NCBI RefSeq assembly: GCF_000964225.1
Contig: NZ_BAMZ01000004.1
Location: 1 to 47,919, forward strand
Length of the DNA stretch: 47,919 nt
Source of the DNA: Acetobacter syzygii
GTDB lineage: Bacteria; Pseudomonadota; Alphaproteobacteria; Acetobacterales; Acetobacteraceae
Reading direction: 5' to 3'
Shown here: positions 17,466-27,294 of the stretch, one piece after another
How the letters are laid out: each line of letters opens with the position of its first letter
How positions within the stretch are numbered: position 1 is the first letter of the stretch
The notes under the pieces: generated by a model
Told to the model about the DNA's origin: nothing
The model's database searches: none
The model's input: only the letters and a program-made list of their open reading frames with translations
Position numbers and translations under genes: made by a program

Positions 17466-18244
17466 CCCAAGCTTCTGCCCCCGTGCTACACCTTGAGCAG
17501 GTCTATAAATCTTATGGAGAAACTGCCGTTTTGCGCGGCGTTGATCTCAAGGTTTTTCAAGGCGATGCAGTTTTTCTGATCGGTCCCAGTGGAGGCGGCA
17601 AATCCACTCTTTTACGGTGTATCAATTTTCTTGAGTATCCTGATGCCGGTACTATTACTGCTCTGGGCGAAAAGCTTTGCAATCAAAACCGAACACATTT
17701 CGAAATCGCTTCAGAAAAAACATTACGACATGCACGTGCCCGTATGCCCATGGTATTCCAACAGTTCAACCTGTTCTCTCACCAAACCGTGCTGGAAAAC
17801 GTGATTGAAGGACTCATCACGGTTAAAAAAATTCCTAAACGGGAAGCCATAATACTGGCACGCACCGCGCTTGATCGTGTTCATATGCTTCAGAAGCAAA
17901 ATCATTATCCTGACCAACTTTCTGGTGGGCAAAAACAACGCGTTGCCATAGCGCGGGCACTGGCCATGGATCCGCCTGTGATTTTGTTTGATGAACCAAC
18001 AAGCGCTCTTGATCCTGAACTCGTTAGTGGCGTGCAAACCATCATACAGGACCTCTCCTCACAAGGACTAACTTTGCTGGTCGTTACCCATGACCCCGCT
18101 TTTGTTCAATCAACAGCGCATACAGTTTGTTTTTGTGGTGATGGTTACATTCTGGAAAGTGGAACAGTGAATGAAATTTATGGCAATCCACGTACGGAAC
18201 GGGTGCGTAAATTCATTCAATCTTCTGGTGCACACTTAACCTGA
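17462..18244 (+). CDS. Polar amino acid ABC transporter ATPase
   Basis: A 260-residue ATPase of the GlnQ/HisP type. Walker [10 protein letters not shown] lies near residue 41, the Q-loop is in [17 protein letters not shown], the signature LSGGQKQR is near residue 154, and Walker B is [14 protein letters not shown]. It energises the importer encoded just upstream, with which it is translationally coupled. The closest functional analogy is the histidine/glutamine transport ATPases. Nothing is missing from the catalytic set. Confidence 0.92.
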   Translation: MTQASAPVLHLEQVYKSYGETAVLRGVDLKVFQGDAVFLIGPSGGGKSTLLRCINFLEYPDAGTITALGEKLCNQNRTHFEIASEKTLRHARARMPMVFQQFNLFSHQTVLENVIEGLITVKKIPKREAIILARTALDRVHMLQKQNHYPDQLSGGQKQRVAIARALAMDPPVILFDEPTSALDPELVSGVQTIIQDLSSQGLTLLVVTHDPAFVQSTAHTVCFCGDGYILESGTVNEIYGNPRTERVRKFIQSSGAHLT

Positions 18245-18297
18245 TCGTTTTCTTTTTATTGCAATAAAGAAACATGTTATCATTCTTGTAACTACTC

Positions 18298-18311
18298 TTA
18301 CGTATATAGCG
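18298..18311 (+). promoter_or_regulatory. Possible degenerate HutC-like half-site before the NCS1 permease gene
   Basis: TTACGTATATAGCG shares the nine bases ACGTATATA with the hutU operator but lacks the second half-site. It lies 37 bases before the NCS1 permease start in a 103-base gap between genes of the same direction. It may give the permease its own control, but the match is weak. Confidence 0.25.
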
Positions 18312-18347
18312 ACACACTCAGACGCATCCGGCATCCAGGACTCAAGC

Positions 18348-19754
18348 ATGACTTTACACCCTACTGATGCACACGCCCCTGCCAGTGCTGCAGTCATTGA
18401 ACAGCGCACGATTTACCCCATCCCTCATTCCGAGCGCATGGGGCATCCGCGAGACCTGTTTTCTGTATGGTTTGGCACAAACACTACTATTCTGACCGTT
18501 ATTACGGGAGCATTGGCATCCGCAATGTTCCATCTTCCTCTTATGACAGGATGTTTGGCCCTGTTGCTAGGGAATTTGGTTGGGGGAGTTTTTATGGCTC
18601 TCCACGCGGCACAAGGGCCGCGTCTTGGTGTCCCCCAAATGGTACAGACATGTGGGCAGTTTGGATCAATGGGTGCAGTCCCCATGATTCTGCTGGTTGT
18701 ATTTATCTATATCGGATTTTCAGCCTCGAACCTTGTTGTAGGAGGAGAGGGATTTCATTTAGCACTGCCATGGTTAGGTTATACAGGCGGTGTTCTTGCT
18801 GTTACGGCACTCTCGGCTTTTCCAGCATTCTGGGGCTATAGAACGATCCATACCATTACCAAGCTCATATCCTTAGGATGTGGTATCGCCATTATATGGG
18901 CACTGGTGTGTATTCTTGGTAATGCTGAGGCCTATACTCTTCTTGGGAGTTTTGGCCACACGACATTGCCTGGCTTTATGGGGGCGGTTTCGGTAGCTGC
19001 ACTTTGGCAACTTGCTTATGCACCATACGTTTCCGACTATTCGCGTTATCTGCCTAACAGCAAGCAAGGTGCCAAACATGCATTCCATGCCACCTATTGG
19101 GGGTCTGCTTTAGGCACGCTTTTGCCCATGTTCCTCGGGACCATACTTGGCATTATAACCCCCCGAAGCAGCGAAATTCTGCCAACGCTTATGCACTACC
19201 TTGGTGGAGCCGGTCCTCTTATTATGACCATGCTTGTTATTGGCATTACTGTTGCCAATGGTATGAGTATTTATTGTGGCAGTCTGTCGTCCCTCATGCT
19301 GTTGCAGATGGTTTATCCTAAGCACCATTTTGGCGTAAGAACACGCATAGGCGTTACAGCAAGCCTCATGCTTTTTGTGTTGCTCCTGACCATGCTCATG
19401 ACTCACGATTTTATGGAAACCTACACTGAATTCCTGAATCTTCTTATGATTATCATGATCCCATGGACCTCGATTAATCTGATTGATTATTATCTTATAC
19501 AACATGGCTCTTACGATGTTGCGTCTTTTTTCAGGCCAGATGGTGGCCGTTACGGTCGCTATAATGTTCCAGCTCTTATATGTTATGCCCTAGGAGTTGC
19601 TGTTCAAATTCCTTTTGTATCCAATCACCTTTATACTGGACCAATTGCTCAACTCTTGGGACATGCAGATATCTCGTGGGCAATTGGGTTGGTCCTCACA
19701 TCACTCATTTATCTGTTTATGACAAAAAAATCTCGCACGACTATTTCATCGTAA
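18348..19754 (+). CDS. NCS1 family (cytosine/purine/hydantoin-type) permease
   Basis: A 468-residue membrane protein with about twelve hydrophobic segments. Family marks are FSVWFGTNTTILTVITGAL at residues 40-58, GPRLGVPQMVQTCGQFG and YAPYVSDYSRYLP, which fit the NCS1 (CodB-like) transporters. They import cytosine, purines, allantoin, hydantoins or related small heterocycles by cation symport. Its place in a hut-linked region suggests an imidazole such as urocanate or histidine; putative cytosine-permease-like genes have been noted in hut loci of pseudomonads. An AGGA site precedes the ATG. It ends the plus-strand operon, followed by a hairpin at 19765. Confidence 0.85.
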   Translation: MTLHPTDAHAPASAAVIEQRTIYPIPHSERMGHPRDLFSVWFGTNTTILTVITGALASAMFHLPLMTGCLALLLGNLVGGVFMALHAAQGPRLGVPQMVQTCGQFGSMGAVPMILLVVFIYIGFSASNLVVGGEGFHLALPWLGYTGGVLAVTALSAFPAFWGYRTIHTITKLISLGCGIAIIWALVCILGNAEAYTLLGSFGHTTLPGFMGAVSVAALWQLAYAPYVSDYSRYLPNSKQGAKHAFHATYWGSALGTLLPMFLGTILGIITPRSSEILPTLMHYLGGAGPLIMTMLVIGITVANGMSIYCGSLSSLMLLQMVYPKHHFGVRTRIGVTASLMLFVLLLTMLMTHDFMETYTEFLNLLMIIMIPWTSINLIDYYLIQHGSYDVASFFRPDGGRYGRYNVPALICYALGVAVQIPFVSNHLYTGPIAQLLGHADISWAIGLVLTSLIYLFMTKKSRTTISS

Positions 19755-19764
19755 AATCTACAAA

Positions 19765-19809
19765 AATACGGGGATAATATGCCTGCAAGATGGCTAATAT
19801 CCCCGTATT
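19765..19809 (+). terminator. Hairpin terminator after the NCS1 permease gene
   Basis: Perfect 12-base arms AATACGGGGATA (19765-19776) and TATCCCCGTATT (19798-19809) start 10 bases after the permease stop. The 3' side lacks a long T-run, so it could be a weak intrinsic terminator or an RNA-stabilising hairpin. Confidence 0.6.
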
Positions 19810-20257
19810 CATATTGACCATTCGTGATGAAGAATTTTACGCGTCCCTTCCTCGAAGCATGCGCTGGCTAATTTCTGACCGTATCCAAAGAATGCTGCTT
19901 ACGTAACAACCAAGATAGCCGGCAGAATACCGTAATCATCGTGTCGGTTCTGAGCTTGGTTACTGCACCAAACACCATAATTTGATTACTCACTATGCTT
20001 GGCATTATCACGGCACAGCATAATTGAGTTTATGCCCAGTCTTCTGGTCATATTTATAAAAAATTCTCTAAAAACCACACTCAAAAAATATTTCGATTCC
20101 GTTTTAAAATTCTATTGACCTAACTCGTATGGACAACCTAGGGTTCTTGCATATCTTGGATCGATCATGAAACGAATCATGCGGCTAAGACGACGAAACA
20201 TCCTGTCTATATCTATTTTTATCCTGCGCCTCTAGCAGCCCGGTGGAGTTCAGACGC
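19810..20257. promoter_or_regulatory. Intergenic region and promoter of the second TonB receptor
   Basis: I recognise no gene in 19810-20100. A promoter candidate is TTGACC at 20115-20120 followed, 18 bases later, by TAGGGT at 20139-20144. The spacer contains TCGTATGGACAA (20125-20136), a degenerate relative of the HutC box, in the same place as in the hutI and PhyH promoters. A GGTGGAG ribosome site precedes the ATG at 20258. Confidence 0.35.
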
Positions 20258-22672
20258 ATGAGACCCAGCACCTTTTCTCTGACCAGACTTTTACTCTTCT
20301 CCTCCATGTTTATCTCTGTTGGCAGCGCAAATGCTCTTGCAGCCACACCCAAGAAGGCAGATGTTCCTGCCAAAGTCGTTGCAAAACGGAAAGCTACTTC
20401 TGCAACATCCAATGCAAGCTATCTGAGCTCCACCTCGGAACAGTTTGAAGTTACATCCAAGCATGTGCCTCATGGTGCGGTTGTAACCATTGGACAAAAA
20501 CTTCTGTCCCAAGCGCCGGCAGGGACTAACCCGCTCAAAACTCTGGCGCAATTGCCTGGCATTATGTTCCAGTCTGCCGAACCACAAGGTATTGATATTT
20601 GGTCTAATCAAGTATTCATGCACGGTTTTCAGCAGCAGCAAATTGGTATGACTCTGGATGGTATGCCACTAGGTGAACAGACTGTACGAAACTATAATGG
20701 TCTCAATACCATTCAGGCCATTTCATCAGAAAACGTGTCACGCATTGTTGTATCGCAGTCTGCTGGGGCAGAATCTGTTGCTGCGACCAACAACCTTGGT
20801 GGCTCTTTTGATTATGTTTCACGCGATCCATCCCACAAACTCGGTGGTACAATCAATCAGGGGTTTGGCAGTTATGGCAACTTCCATACCTTTGTACGCG
20901 GCGATAGCGGTGACCTGAATAGCTCTGGAACGCGCTTTTATGCCTCCTATATGCGTCAAGACGGGCAAATATGGAAAGGTACGGGTGACCAGTTCATGCA
21001 ACAGGTTAACGCCAAATTTCTACAACCCATTGGGGAAAGCAGCAGCATTTCTGCTTTTTTTGACTGGGCAGATCTACATCAGTTTTCCACAGCCGATGCC
21101 TCTCCAGAAGTCCTGAATAATGTCGGGTATAATGTTGCCAACTATTACAATGGCAAACAAAGTGGCCTCCAACAGGCGATCAATGCGGCAAATGGCCAAT
21201 ACCCCTCCAGCTTTAGCAAACTGCAGGACCCAGCTGACTCTGCTTACTACGATGCTGTGCTGAACACGGTCGATACTTTTGGTGGTATTAAGGCACATAT
21301 GCAGATCACCAATAATCTGACGTGGGATACAACTGCTTACGGTCATGGCGAAAGCAACCAAACTACCTGGACAACTCCTTACTACCCCTCCCCTAATGGT
21401 TCCCCTCTTTCCGAACTGGTCAAGGAACCGTCTATCCGCCGGTTTGGTATTATTTCACAAGCACATTACAATATTGCGCATAACGATATCAGCGGTGGCG
21501 TGTGGTATGAAAACAACCATTACCAGTCCCCCATGTATGCCTATTCAATGCCAAATATTGTTAATGGCCAGTTAACATCAGCACTCCCTGATCCACTGGG
21601 GCATTGGTCTGACCCGTTCGCAAAAATCTATAATCAAACCTACAATACCAATACTTTTACGGCGTTTGTGCAGGACACTTACCGGGTTTTACCAAACCTG
21701 GCGCTGCATTTCGGCTTCAAGTCCGTTCTGGCTACGACCAATGTGGGGAACGGTTATATCAATGATGACTACTATGGCTCAGGTGCCAACATTACCAGCG
21801 GCGTTGGACTAACAACGTCCAAACCATTCCTGCCGCATATCAGCGCTGACTGGCACTTCCTCAAGCATCATGAACTGTTTTTTGATATTTCCGAAAACGT
21901 CCATACTTACGCTCAATCTGGCTACAAGCTTTCCGCGTCTCCGTTTGCAATCTCTCAGACCGCGTTTGACGCTGGACGCAACTCTTTCCGCCCCGAAACG
22001 GACTGGACCTATGCCGCAGGCTACCGCTACAGCAGCCAGATCGTTGGCGCGTCTGTTTACGCCTATCGCACCAACTTCAACAACCGTTTGCAGCAGGTTA
22101 CATCGGGTTCCGCTGTCAATCCCATTTCCACCGTATCTAATGTTGGTGGTGTCACAATGAATGGTGTGGACGCTGCAATTACCATTATGCCAATCAAAAA
22201 CTTGGCATTCACAAATAGCGTCAGCTACAATCACGCTACTTATGACGACAATCTAGTAGAAGCCGGTGTATCCTACCACACACGTGGCAAACAGATTATC
22301 AACTATCCCCGTTTTATGTACAAAACACGCCTATCGTATGACTGGAAAGGACTGACAGCTTACGTAGATGCAAGCTACACAGGCAAGCGCAACTACAGCT
22401 ATGTTGGAGATGTTAAAGTCCCAGCTTACTGGATGACCAACCTTGGCATACAGTACAACCTTGCCAAGCTGCCATACTTCCAAAAATCCGTTGGTTTTGT
22501 TAAAGACATGACACTCAACCTAAGTGTTACTAATATCCAGAACAACCGTTACATCGCCACCATGGGCGAAAACGGAAATCCGCTCAGCATTTCCAGAGGA
22601 GCTATGGATTTCCAGTCCATGTTGGTGGGAGCACCGCGTATGTTCTTTGGGTCGATCAGCACCAACTTCTGA
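20258..22672 (+). CDS. TonB-dependent outer membrane receptor
   Basis: A receptor of about 804 residues. The signal peptide ends near NALA (residue 28). A plug domain follows with MTLDGMPLGEQTVRNYNGLN, VSRIVVSQSAG and NNLGGSFDYVSRDP, then a barrel rich in aromatic strands ending in a terminal Phe (STNF). The ligand is unknown. It stands alone between the amino acid/NCS1 transporter operon and the IlvD-like gene, so it could be the outer-membrane gate for the imidazole compound handled here, or for a metal complex. A frame-open GTG at 20243 exists, but GGAG before ATG 20258 makes the latter the better start. Confidence 0.88.
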   Translation: MRPSTFSLTRLLLFSSMFISVGSANALAATPKKADVPAKVVAKRKATSATSNASYLSSTSEQFEVTSKHVPHGAVVTIGQKLLSQAPAGTNPLKTLAQLPGIMFQSAEPQGIDIWSNQVFMHGFQQQQIGMTLDGMPLGEQTVRNYNGLNTIQAISSENVSRIVVSQSAGAESVAATNNLGGSFDYVSRDPSHKLGGTINQGFGSYGNFHTFVRGDSGDLNSSGTRFYASYMRQDGQIWKGTGDQFMQQVNAKFLQPIGESSSISAFFDWADLHQFSTADASPEVLNNVGYNVANYYNGKQSGLQQAINAANGQYPSSFSKLQDPADSAYYDAVLNTVDTFGGIKAHMQITNNLTWDTTAYGHGESNQTTWTTPYYPSPNGSPLSELVKEPSIRRFGIISQAHYNIAHNDISGGVWYENNHYQSPMYAYSMPNIVNGQLTSALPDPLGHWSDPFAKIYNQTYNTNTFTAFVQDTYRVLPNLALHFGFKSVLATTNVGNGYINDDYYGSGANITSGVGLTTSKPFLPHISADWHFLKHHELFFDISENVHTYAQSGYKLSASPFAISQTAFDAGRNSFRPETDWTYAAGYRYSSQIVGASVYAYRTNFNNRLQQVTSGSAVNPISTVSNVGGVTMNGVDAAITIMPIKNLAFTNSVSYNHATYDDNLVEAGVSYHTRGKQIINYPRFMYKTRLSYDWKGLTAYVDASYTGKRNYSYVGDVKVPAYWMTNLGIQYNLAKLPYFQKSVGFVKDMTLNLSVTNIQNNRYIATMGENGNPLSISRGAMDFQSMLVGAPRMFFGSISTNF

Positions 22673-22697
22673 TCTATTCTAACTCCTGAATATGAAC

Positions 22698-22733
22698 AAA
22701 AGCCTGTCACAATTAAATTTGTGGCAGGCTTTT
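22698..22733 (+). terminator. Rho-independent terminator after the TonB receptor
   Basis: Arms AAAAGCCTGTCACA (22698-22711) and TGTGGCAGGCTTTT (22720-22733) pair with one mismatch around an 8-base loop. The 3' arm runs into TTTTTATT. It lies 26 bases after the receptor stop and separates it from the dehydratase gene. Confidence 0.9.
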
Positions 22734-22813
22734 TATTAGGCACAGCCGCTCATACTTTGCCGCACAACGACTTCATGACGTTCAGTGCACATCCGGCTGA
22801 AAAGGATAAGCAT

Positions 22814-24514
22814 ATGTCCAACGCTCCCTCTCTTCACAAACATAAATCGCATATCGTCACCGATGGTATTATGCGCGTTGAACAGCGTGCCTTTTTGCGG
22901 GCCACTGGCTTAGGAGACGAAGATATGGCAAAATCTTTTGTCGGGATTGTCAGCACCGCTGGGGAAAATACTCCTTGTTCCATGTCATTAATCCCACAGG
23001 CCGACAGCGCCCGCCTGGGAGTGGCTGAGGGCGGCGGCGTCCCGGTAAGCTTTACAACAATCTCCGTCTCGGATGGTACAACCATGGGTCATGCAGGCAT
23101 GTGCATGAGCCTACCATCACGCGAGTTGATAGCCGATAGTGTGGAAATGTCAGCACGTGCACATGCTTATGATGGGCTGGTCAGCTTTGCCGGGTGCGAT
23201 AAAACACTCCCTGCGATGATGATGGCAATGGTACGCCTTAACTTGCCATCCATTTTTGTTTTTGGCGGTGCCATGCTACCCGGCTATTCCGCGCATGGCA
23301 CGGAACGAACAGTTCTTAATGCTGTGGAGGGGATCGGTCAGTATCAAAGTGGACAGATTACCCTAAGCGAGCTGAGTGACATTGAACGCACCTGCGCTGT
23401 GACTGTCGGCGCTTGTCCTGGCCAGTTTTCAGCCAGCACAATGGCAATGGTGGCAGAAACACTAGGGCTATCGTTTTTGGGGTCATCAAGCATCCCCGCA
23501 GTGTACAGCGAACGCATGGTTATCGGGCGTAAGGCGGGCAAGAGAGTCATGCAGATTATAAATGATGGTGGCCCTTTGCCGCGAAGCCTGATCACACGCG
23601 AGAGTCTGGAAAACGCCTGCACTGCGGTCGCTGCCACAGGAGGCTCGACCAATTCTGTATTACATATTCCAGCCATTGCGCATGAAGCTGGTATTCCATT
23701 TAATTTTGATGATATGGCGCATATTTTTCAACGTACACCTCTTATCGCCAATCTTTCTCCCGGCGGGCAATTTTTAATCAAAGATTTAAACCAGATAGGG
23801 GGTGTGCCCGTCATCCTCAACGCATTGCTGCAAGGAGGATATCTGCACGGCAATACGCCAACCATTACAGGTTGTTCACTGGCTGAGGAACTCGCACACC
23901 ACGCAGGTCCTGATGGCAAAATTGTTCGTTCATGCTCTAACCCTTTGGCAACGACGGGTGGATTGGTCATGCTTAAGGGTAATCTTTGCCCTGATGGAGC
24001 ATGGATAAAAACAGCAGGTTTAAAATCCCTTTATTTTGAAGGAAAAGCACAGGTTTTTGAAAATGAAGAAGACTGCGCACAGGCTGTTGCAACACAAAAC
24101 TATACACCTGGAAGTGTACTGATTATTCGCAACGAAGGGCCAAAAGGTGGTCCGGGAATGCGTGAAATGCTAGCTGTTACCGCCGCCATTTATGGGCAGG
24201 GGATGGGTGAGCAGGTCGCATTGCTGACTGATGGTCGCTTTTCCGGGGCAACACGCGGAATGTGCATTGGCTACGCTAGTCCGGAAGCTGCACAGGGTGG
24301 CACTATAGCGTTGGTACGAAATGGAGACATCATTCGTATTAACGTGAAGGCTGGCACTATAGAACTGATTGTTCCCGAAAAGGAGCTACATAATCGAAAA
24401 AAAACCTACGTTGCACCTAAAGTCCCATCCATCAATGGTGTTCTGGAAAAATACGTTAAGCTCGTCGGCCCAACTCATTTAGGCGCAGTTACGCATATTG
24501 GAGGTTTTGCCTAA
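22814..24514 (+). CDS. IlvD/Edd family dehydratase (dihydroxy-acid dehydratase-like)
   Basis: About 566 residues with the iron-sulfur dehydratase architecture. Cysteines in [21 protein letters not shown] and [11 protein letters not shown] match the three positions that can ligate a [2Fe-2S] or [4Fe-4S] cluster, and [14 protein letters not shown] and the C-terminal [13 protein letters not shown] are conserved. The family turns 2,3-dihydroxy acids or sugar acids into 2-keto acids. A biosynthetic IlvD is possible, but its place between hut-linked genes hints at a catabolic sugar-acid or imidazole-acid substrate. The frame is open to 22721, inside the preceding terminator; ATG 22814 has AAAGGAT upstream and gives the normal length. 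Confidence 0.85.
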   Translation: MSNAPSLHKHKSHIVTDGIMRVEQRAFLRATGLGDEDMAKSFVGIVSTAGENTPCSMSLIPQADSARLGVAEGGGVPVSFTTISVSDGTTMGHAGMCMSLPSRELIADSVEMSARAHAYDGLVSFAGCDKTLPAMMMAMVRLNLPSIFVFGGAMLPGYSAHGTERTVLNAVEGIGQYQSGQITLSELSDIERTCAVTVGACPGQFSASTMAMVAETLGLSFLGSSSIPAVYSERMVIGRKAGKRVMQIINDGGPLPRSLITRESLENACTAVAATGGSTNSVLHIPAIAHEAGIPFNFDDMAHIFQRTPLIANLSPGGQFLIKDLNQIGGVPVILNALLQGGYLHGNTPTITGCSLAEELAHHAGPDGKIVRSCSNPLATTGGLVMLKGNLCPDGAWIKTAGLKSLYFEGKAQVFENEEDCAQAVATQNYTPGSVLIIRNEGPKGGPGMREMLAVTAAIYGQGMGEQVALLTDGRFSGATRGMCIGYASPEAAQGGTIALVRNGDIIRINVKAGTIELIVPEKELHNRKKTYVAPKVPSINGVLEKYVKLVGPTHLGAVTHIGGFA

Positions 24515-24533
24515 CGCCACATTTTGCAGGCAC

Positions 24534-25682
24534 TTAACACCTACGCAGCATGGTAGTGCCTGCAGCATGTAGTTTTTCTATACTGGTTATCCCAGCTAGC
24601 GCCATAATATCACGAATTTCACCTTGTAGGCCGCCAATCATCTCAATCAGAACTGCTTCTCCCCCCGCGGCCAGTGCCCACGCCAAGGGACGCCCCAACC
24701 CAACCAAAGAACTTCCCTGAGCCAACGCACATACTACATCTGCTCCACGCCTTATGCCACTATCCATAACAACTGAGCCAGAAGGTCCAATGGATGCGAC
24801 AATATCTGGCAGCACGTCCAGCGTAGCCGGAGCGGGGTCAAGCTGACGACCACCATGATTGGAAACCATAACGGAATCTGCTCCTACCGCCACACATTGC
24901 ACAGCATCATCGGGATGCATAACGCCTTTGACAACCAATTTGCCCCCCCACTGTGCACGCAACCATTCCAGATCCTTCCATGTCAGACTAGGATCAATTT
25001 GGGAGGCAGCAGTTTTGGCTTGCTCCAATAATGTTCTACCCATTCCGTACGGCTGCAAGTTCCCCAAAACTGGCATACCATGGCGCATCATGCCAAGGCT
25101 CCAGCGCCATGCCTGCGCAAACGAGACCAATTGCCCTAAAGACGGATGAGTCAGCCGCCTGAAACCATTTTTTTCGTCCCGCGGCCTTAACGGCGTTATC
25201 GGCGTATCCACTGTCAGAACAAGAGTGCTTACTCCACATTGGCGTGCACGATTGATCATATCGCGCGTGATCTCACGATCACGGAAAACATAAATCTGAG
25301 CGAGAACATGAGCCCCCTCAACGGCGCATATATCCTCAAGGGCAGTAATGGAAAATGTTGAAACACAAAAGGGAATTTTTGTTTTAGCTGAAGCACGTGC
25401 CGCCATAAAATCGGCTCCATAACGCATCATGCCTAAAAACCCTACTGGTGCAAGCATGAAAGGTGCTGCGCACTCATAGTCCAGCCATTGCGTTGATATG
25501 GAAACCTGAGAAACATTACGCAGGCAGCGAGGCATTATAGCCCATTTTTTAAATGCATTTCTATTGGCTAGCACAGTCACTTCATCATGTGCGCCTCCTG
25601 CCACATAATCCCTAAACAGGCGCGGCAGCATGTGTTCTGCTGTTTGTTGCAAGCAATCCAACCCGACAAACACCATAAGCAT
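24534..25682 (-). CDS. FMN-dependent alpha-hydroxyacid dehydrogenase (LldD-like)
   Basis: A 382-residue TIM-barrel flavoprotein of the L-lactate dehydrogenase/glycolate oxidase family. It has FMN-binding APVGFLGMMRYGAD, the VLTVDTP strand, the catalytic His and Arg in VSNHGGRQLDPAPATLD, and the C-terminal phosphate site MDSGIRRGADVVCAL. It oxidises an L-2-hydroxyacid to a 2-keto acid. It lies downstream of hutU-hutH on the same strand, convergent with the dehydratase gene with only 19 bases between the stops. A hairpin lies between hutH and this gene, so read-through is probably partial. The substrate could be L-lactate, mandelate or, given the context, L-imidazolelactate. Confidence 0.87.
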   Translation of the reverse strand: MLMVFVGLDCLQQTAEHMLPRLFRDYVAGGAHDEVTVLANRNAFKKWAIMPRCLRNVSQVSISTQWLDYECAAPFMLAPVGFLGMMRYGADFMAARASAKTKIPFCVSTFSITALEDICAVEGAHVLAQIYVFRDREITRDMINRARQCGVSTLVLTVDTPITPLRPRDEKNGFRRLTHPSLGQLVSFAQAWRWSLGMMRHGMPVLGNLQPYGMGRTLLEQAKTAASQIDPSLTWKDLEWLRAQWGGKLVVKGVMHPDDAVQCVAVGADSVMVSNHGGRQLDPAPATLDVLPDIVASIGPSGSVVMDSGIRRGADVVCALAQGSSLVGLGRPLAWALAAGGEAVLIEMIGGLQGEIRDIMALAGITSIEKLHAAGTTMLRRC

Positions 25683-25697
25683 ACTTTCTATAAAATA

Positions 25698-25721
25698 CCC
25701 CCGAACTGGTCAGTTCGGGGG
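25698..25721 (-). terminator. Hairpin terminator between hutH and the LldD-like gene
   Basis: Perfect arms CCCCCGAACT and AGTTCGGGGG enclose a four-base loop. On the minus strand the 3' arm is followed by a T-rich TATTTTATAG, fitting a rho-independent terminator for hutU-hutH. It lies 8 bases past the hutH stop. Confidence 0.8.
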
Positions 25722-25729
25722 CCCATTCA

Positions 25730-27289
25730 TTAATCCAGTAACGCTCCACATTCTGGCAATGGCACCAATGCTTTTACACGCTCTACCATAACAGCTTTGG
25801 CAATAAGTGCTCGCATAGCTTCGATATCGGGAGTGAATAGTCTGTCTTGTGCAAAGAACGTAATTTCCTCACGAACAGCATCTTTTGCTACACTCAGAGG
25901 GCGAGACGTTTTGAGCGGAGCCAAAAAGTCCAACCCCTGCACTGCTGCCAGACATTCAATGGCAATAATGGTGCAGACATTCTCCACAATGTCTTCCAGA
26001 CGTCTGGCCGCAAAGGTCGCCATGCTCACATGATCTTCCTGATTGGCTGATGTTGGAAGACTGTCCACACTGGCTGGGTGCGCCAGAGTCTTGTTTTCCG
26101 ATGCTAATGCTGCCGCAGTAACCTGGGCAATCATAAAACCAGAATTCAAGCCGCTATCCTGCACCAAAAAGGGAGGGAGCCCACTCATCTGTGCATCCAT
26201 CAACATTGCCAGGCGCCGCTCGGAAATAGCCCCAATTTCGGACAGGGCAATAGCAATGGTATCCGCTGCAATAGCCACAGGTTCCGCATGAAAGTTGCCA
26301 CCCGAGATCATTTCATCCGTATCGGCAAAATGAATGGGGTTGTCAGACACAGCATTTGCTTCCGTTACCAATGTTACGGTCGCATTACGCAATGTATCCA
26401 AGCAAGCTCCCATAACCTGAGGTTGGCAGCGCAGGCAGTAAGGGTCCTGCACACGTTCATCCCCTTCCCTATGAGAATCACGGATTGGGGATGCTTCAAG
26501 CAGACTACGATAAACAGCAGCTGTTTCCATTTGCCCACGCTGGCCACGAAGTGCATGCAAACGTGGATCAAATGGTGCATCGGTGCCGCGCGCAGCATCC
26601 AGTGTTAAGCCGCCCGCAACAAGAGCAGCCTGAAAAACACGTTCAGCTTTAAATAGGCCTGACAACGCCAGCGCGGTAGAAGCCTGTGTGCCATTCAGCA
26701 GCGCCAGACCTTCCTTCGGTCCCAGCACAATAGGTGCCAAACCGGCAGCTTTAAGTGCTTCAGCGCCTGTCAGTTTTTCACCCTTATAAAACGCATGGCC
26801 TTCGCCAATAAGCACAGCACTCATATGAGCCAGAGGAGCCAGATCGCCCGAAGCACCAACGGAACCTTTTTCTGGAATAACCGGCACAACTCCGCGGTTG
26901 AGCATGGCAAGCAGAAAGGTCACAACCTCTTTGCGCACACCGGAAAAACCCCTGGCCAGCCCATTAGCTTTGAGCAGCAGAATCAGCCGCACAACAGCCT
27001 CGCTCATGGGAGCACCAATTCCTGCTGCATGACTAAGCACCAGATTACGCTGAAGATCCTTGAGTTTGTCATCAGGGATACGCGTTTTAGCAAGCTTGCC
27101 AAATCCCGTATTCACCCCATAAACAGGCTCCCCACGAGCAACAATTCGCTCAACTGAAAGTGCAGCCTTATGCAGAACCTCCTCTGCTTCTGCTGCCAGC
27201 TCCACTTTTGTGGACGGTGAGAAAAAGAAAGAGCGAATTTCGGCATAAGTTAATTTACCAGGATGAAGAGTAAAGGCTGTAGCAGTCAT
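25730..27289 (-). CDS. hutH: Histidine ammonia-lyase
   Basis: A 519-residue enzyme for the first step of histidine degradation, histidine to urocanate plus ammonia, in the cytosol. The self-made MIO electrophile comes from A146-S147-G148 in GSVGASGDLAPLAHM. The N-terminal YGVNTGFGKLA with its catalytic Tyr and the QDxYSxR-like stretch (DPYCLRCQPQVMG) are present. Length is normal for the family. It begins 5 bases after the hutU stop, so the two are co-transcribed from the operator-controlled promoter at 29011-29055. Confidence 0.97.
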   Translation of the reverse strand: MTATAFTLHPGKLTYAEIRSFFFSPSTKVELAAEAEEVLHKAALSVERIVARGEPVYGVNTGFGKLAKTRIPDDKLKDLQRNLVLSHAAGIGAPMSEAVVRLILLLKANGLARGFSGVRKEVVTFLLAMLNRGVVPVIPEKGSVGASGDLAPLAHMSAVLIGEGHAFYKGEKLTGAEALKAAGLAPIVLGPKEGLALLNGTQASTALALSGLFKAERVFQAALVAGGLTLDAARGTDAPFDPRLHALRGQRGQMETAAVYRSLLEASPIRDSHREGDERVQDPYCLRCQPQVMGACLDTLRNATVTLVTEANAVSDNPIHFADTDEMISGGNFHAEPVAIAADTIAIALSEIGAISERRLAMLMDAQMSGLPPFLVQDSGLNSGFMIAQVTAAALASENKTLAHPASVDSLPTSANQEDHVSMATFAARRLEDIVENVCTIIAIECLAAVQGLDFLAPLKTSRPLSVAKDAVREEITFFAQDRLFTPDIEAMRALIAKAVMVERVKALVPLPECGALLD

Positions 27290-27294
27290 ATTCT

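Noticed and set aside
22721..22813. Upstream GTG start for the IlvD-like protein
   Set aside because: It falls inside the 3' arm of a strong terminator and adds 31 residues not typical of the family; ATG 22814 has a ribosome site.
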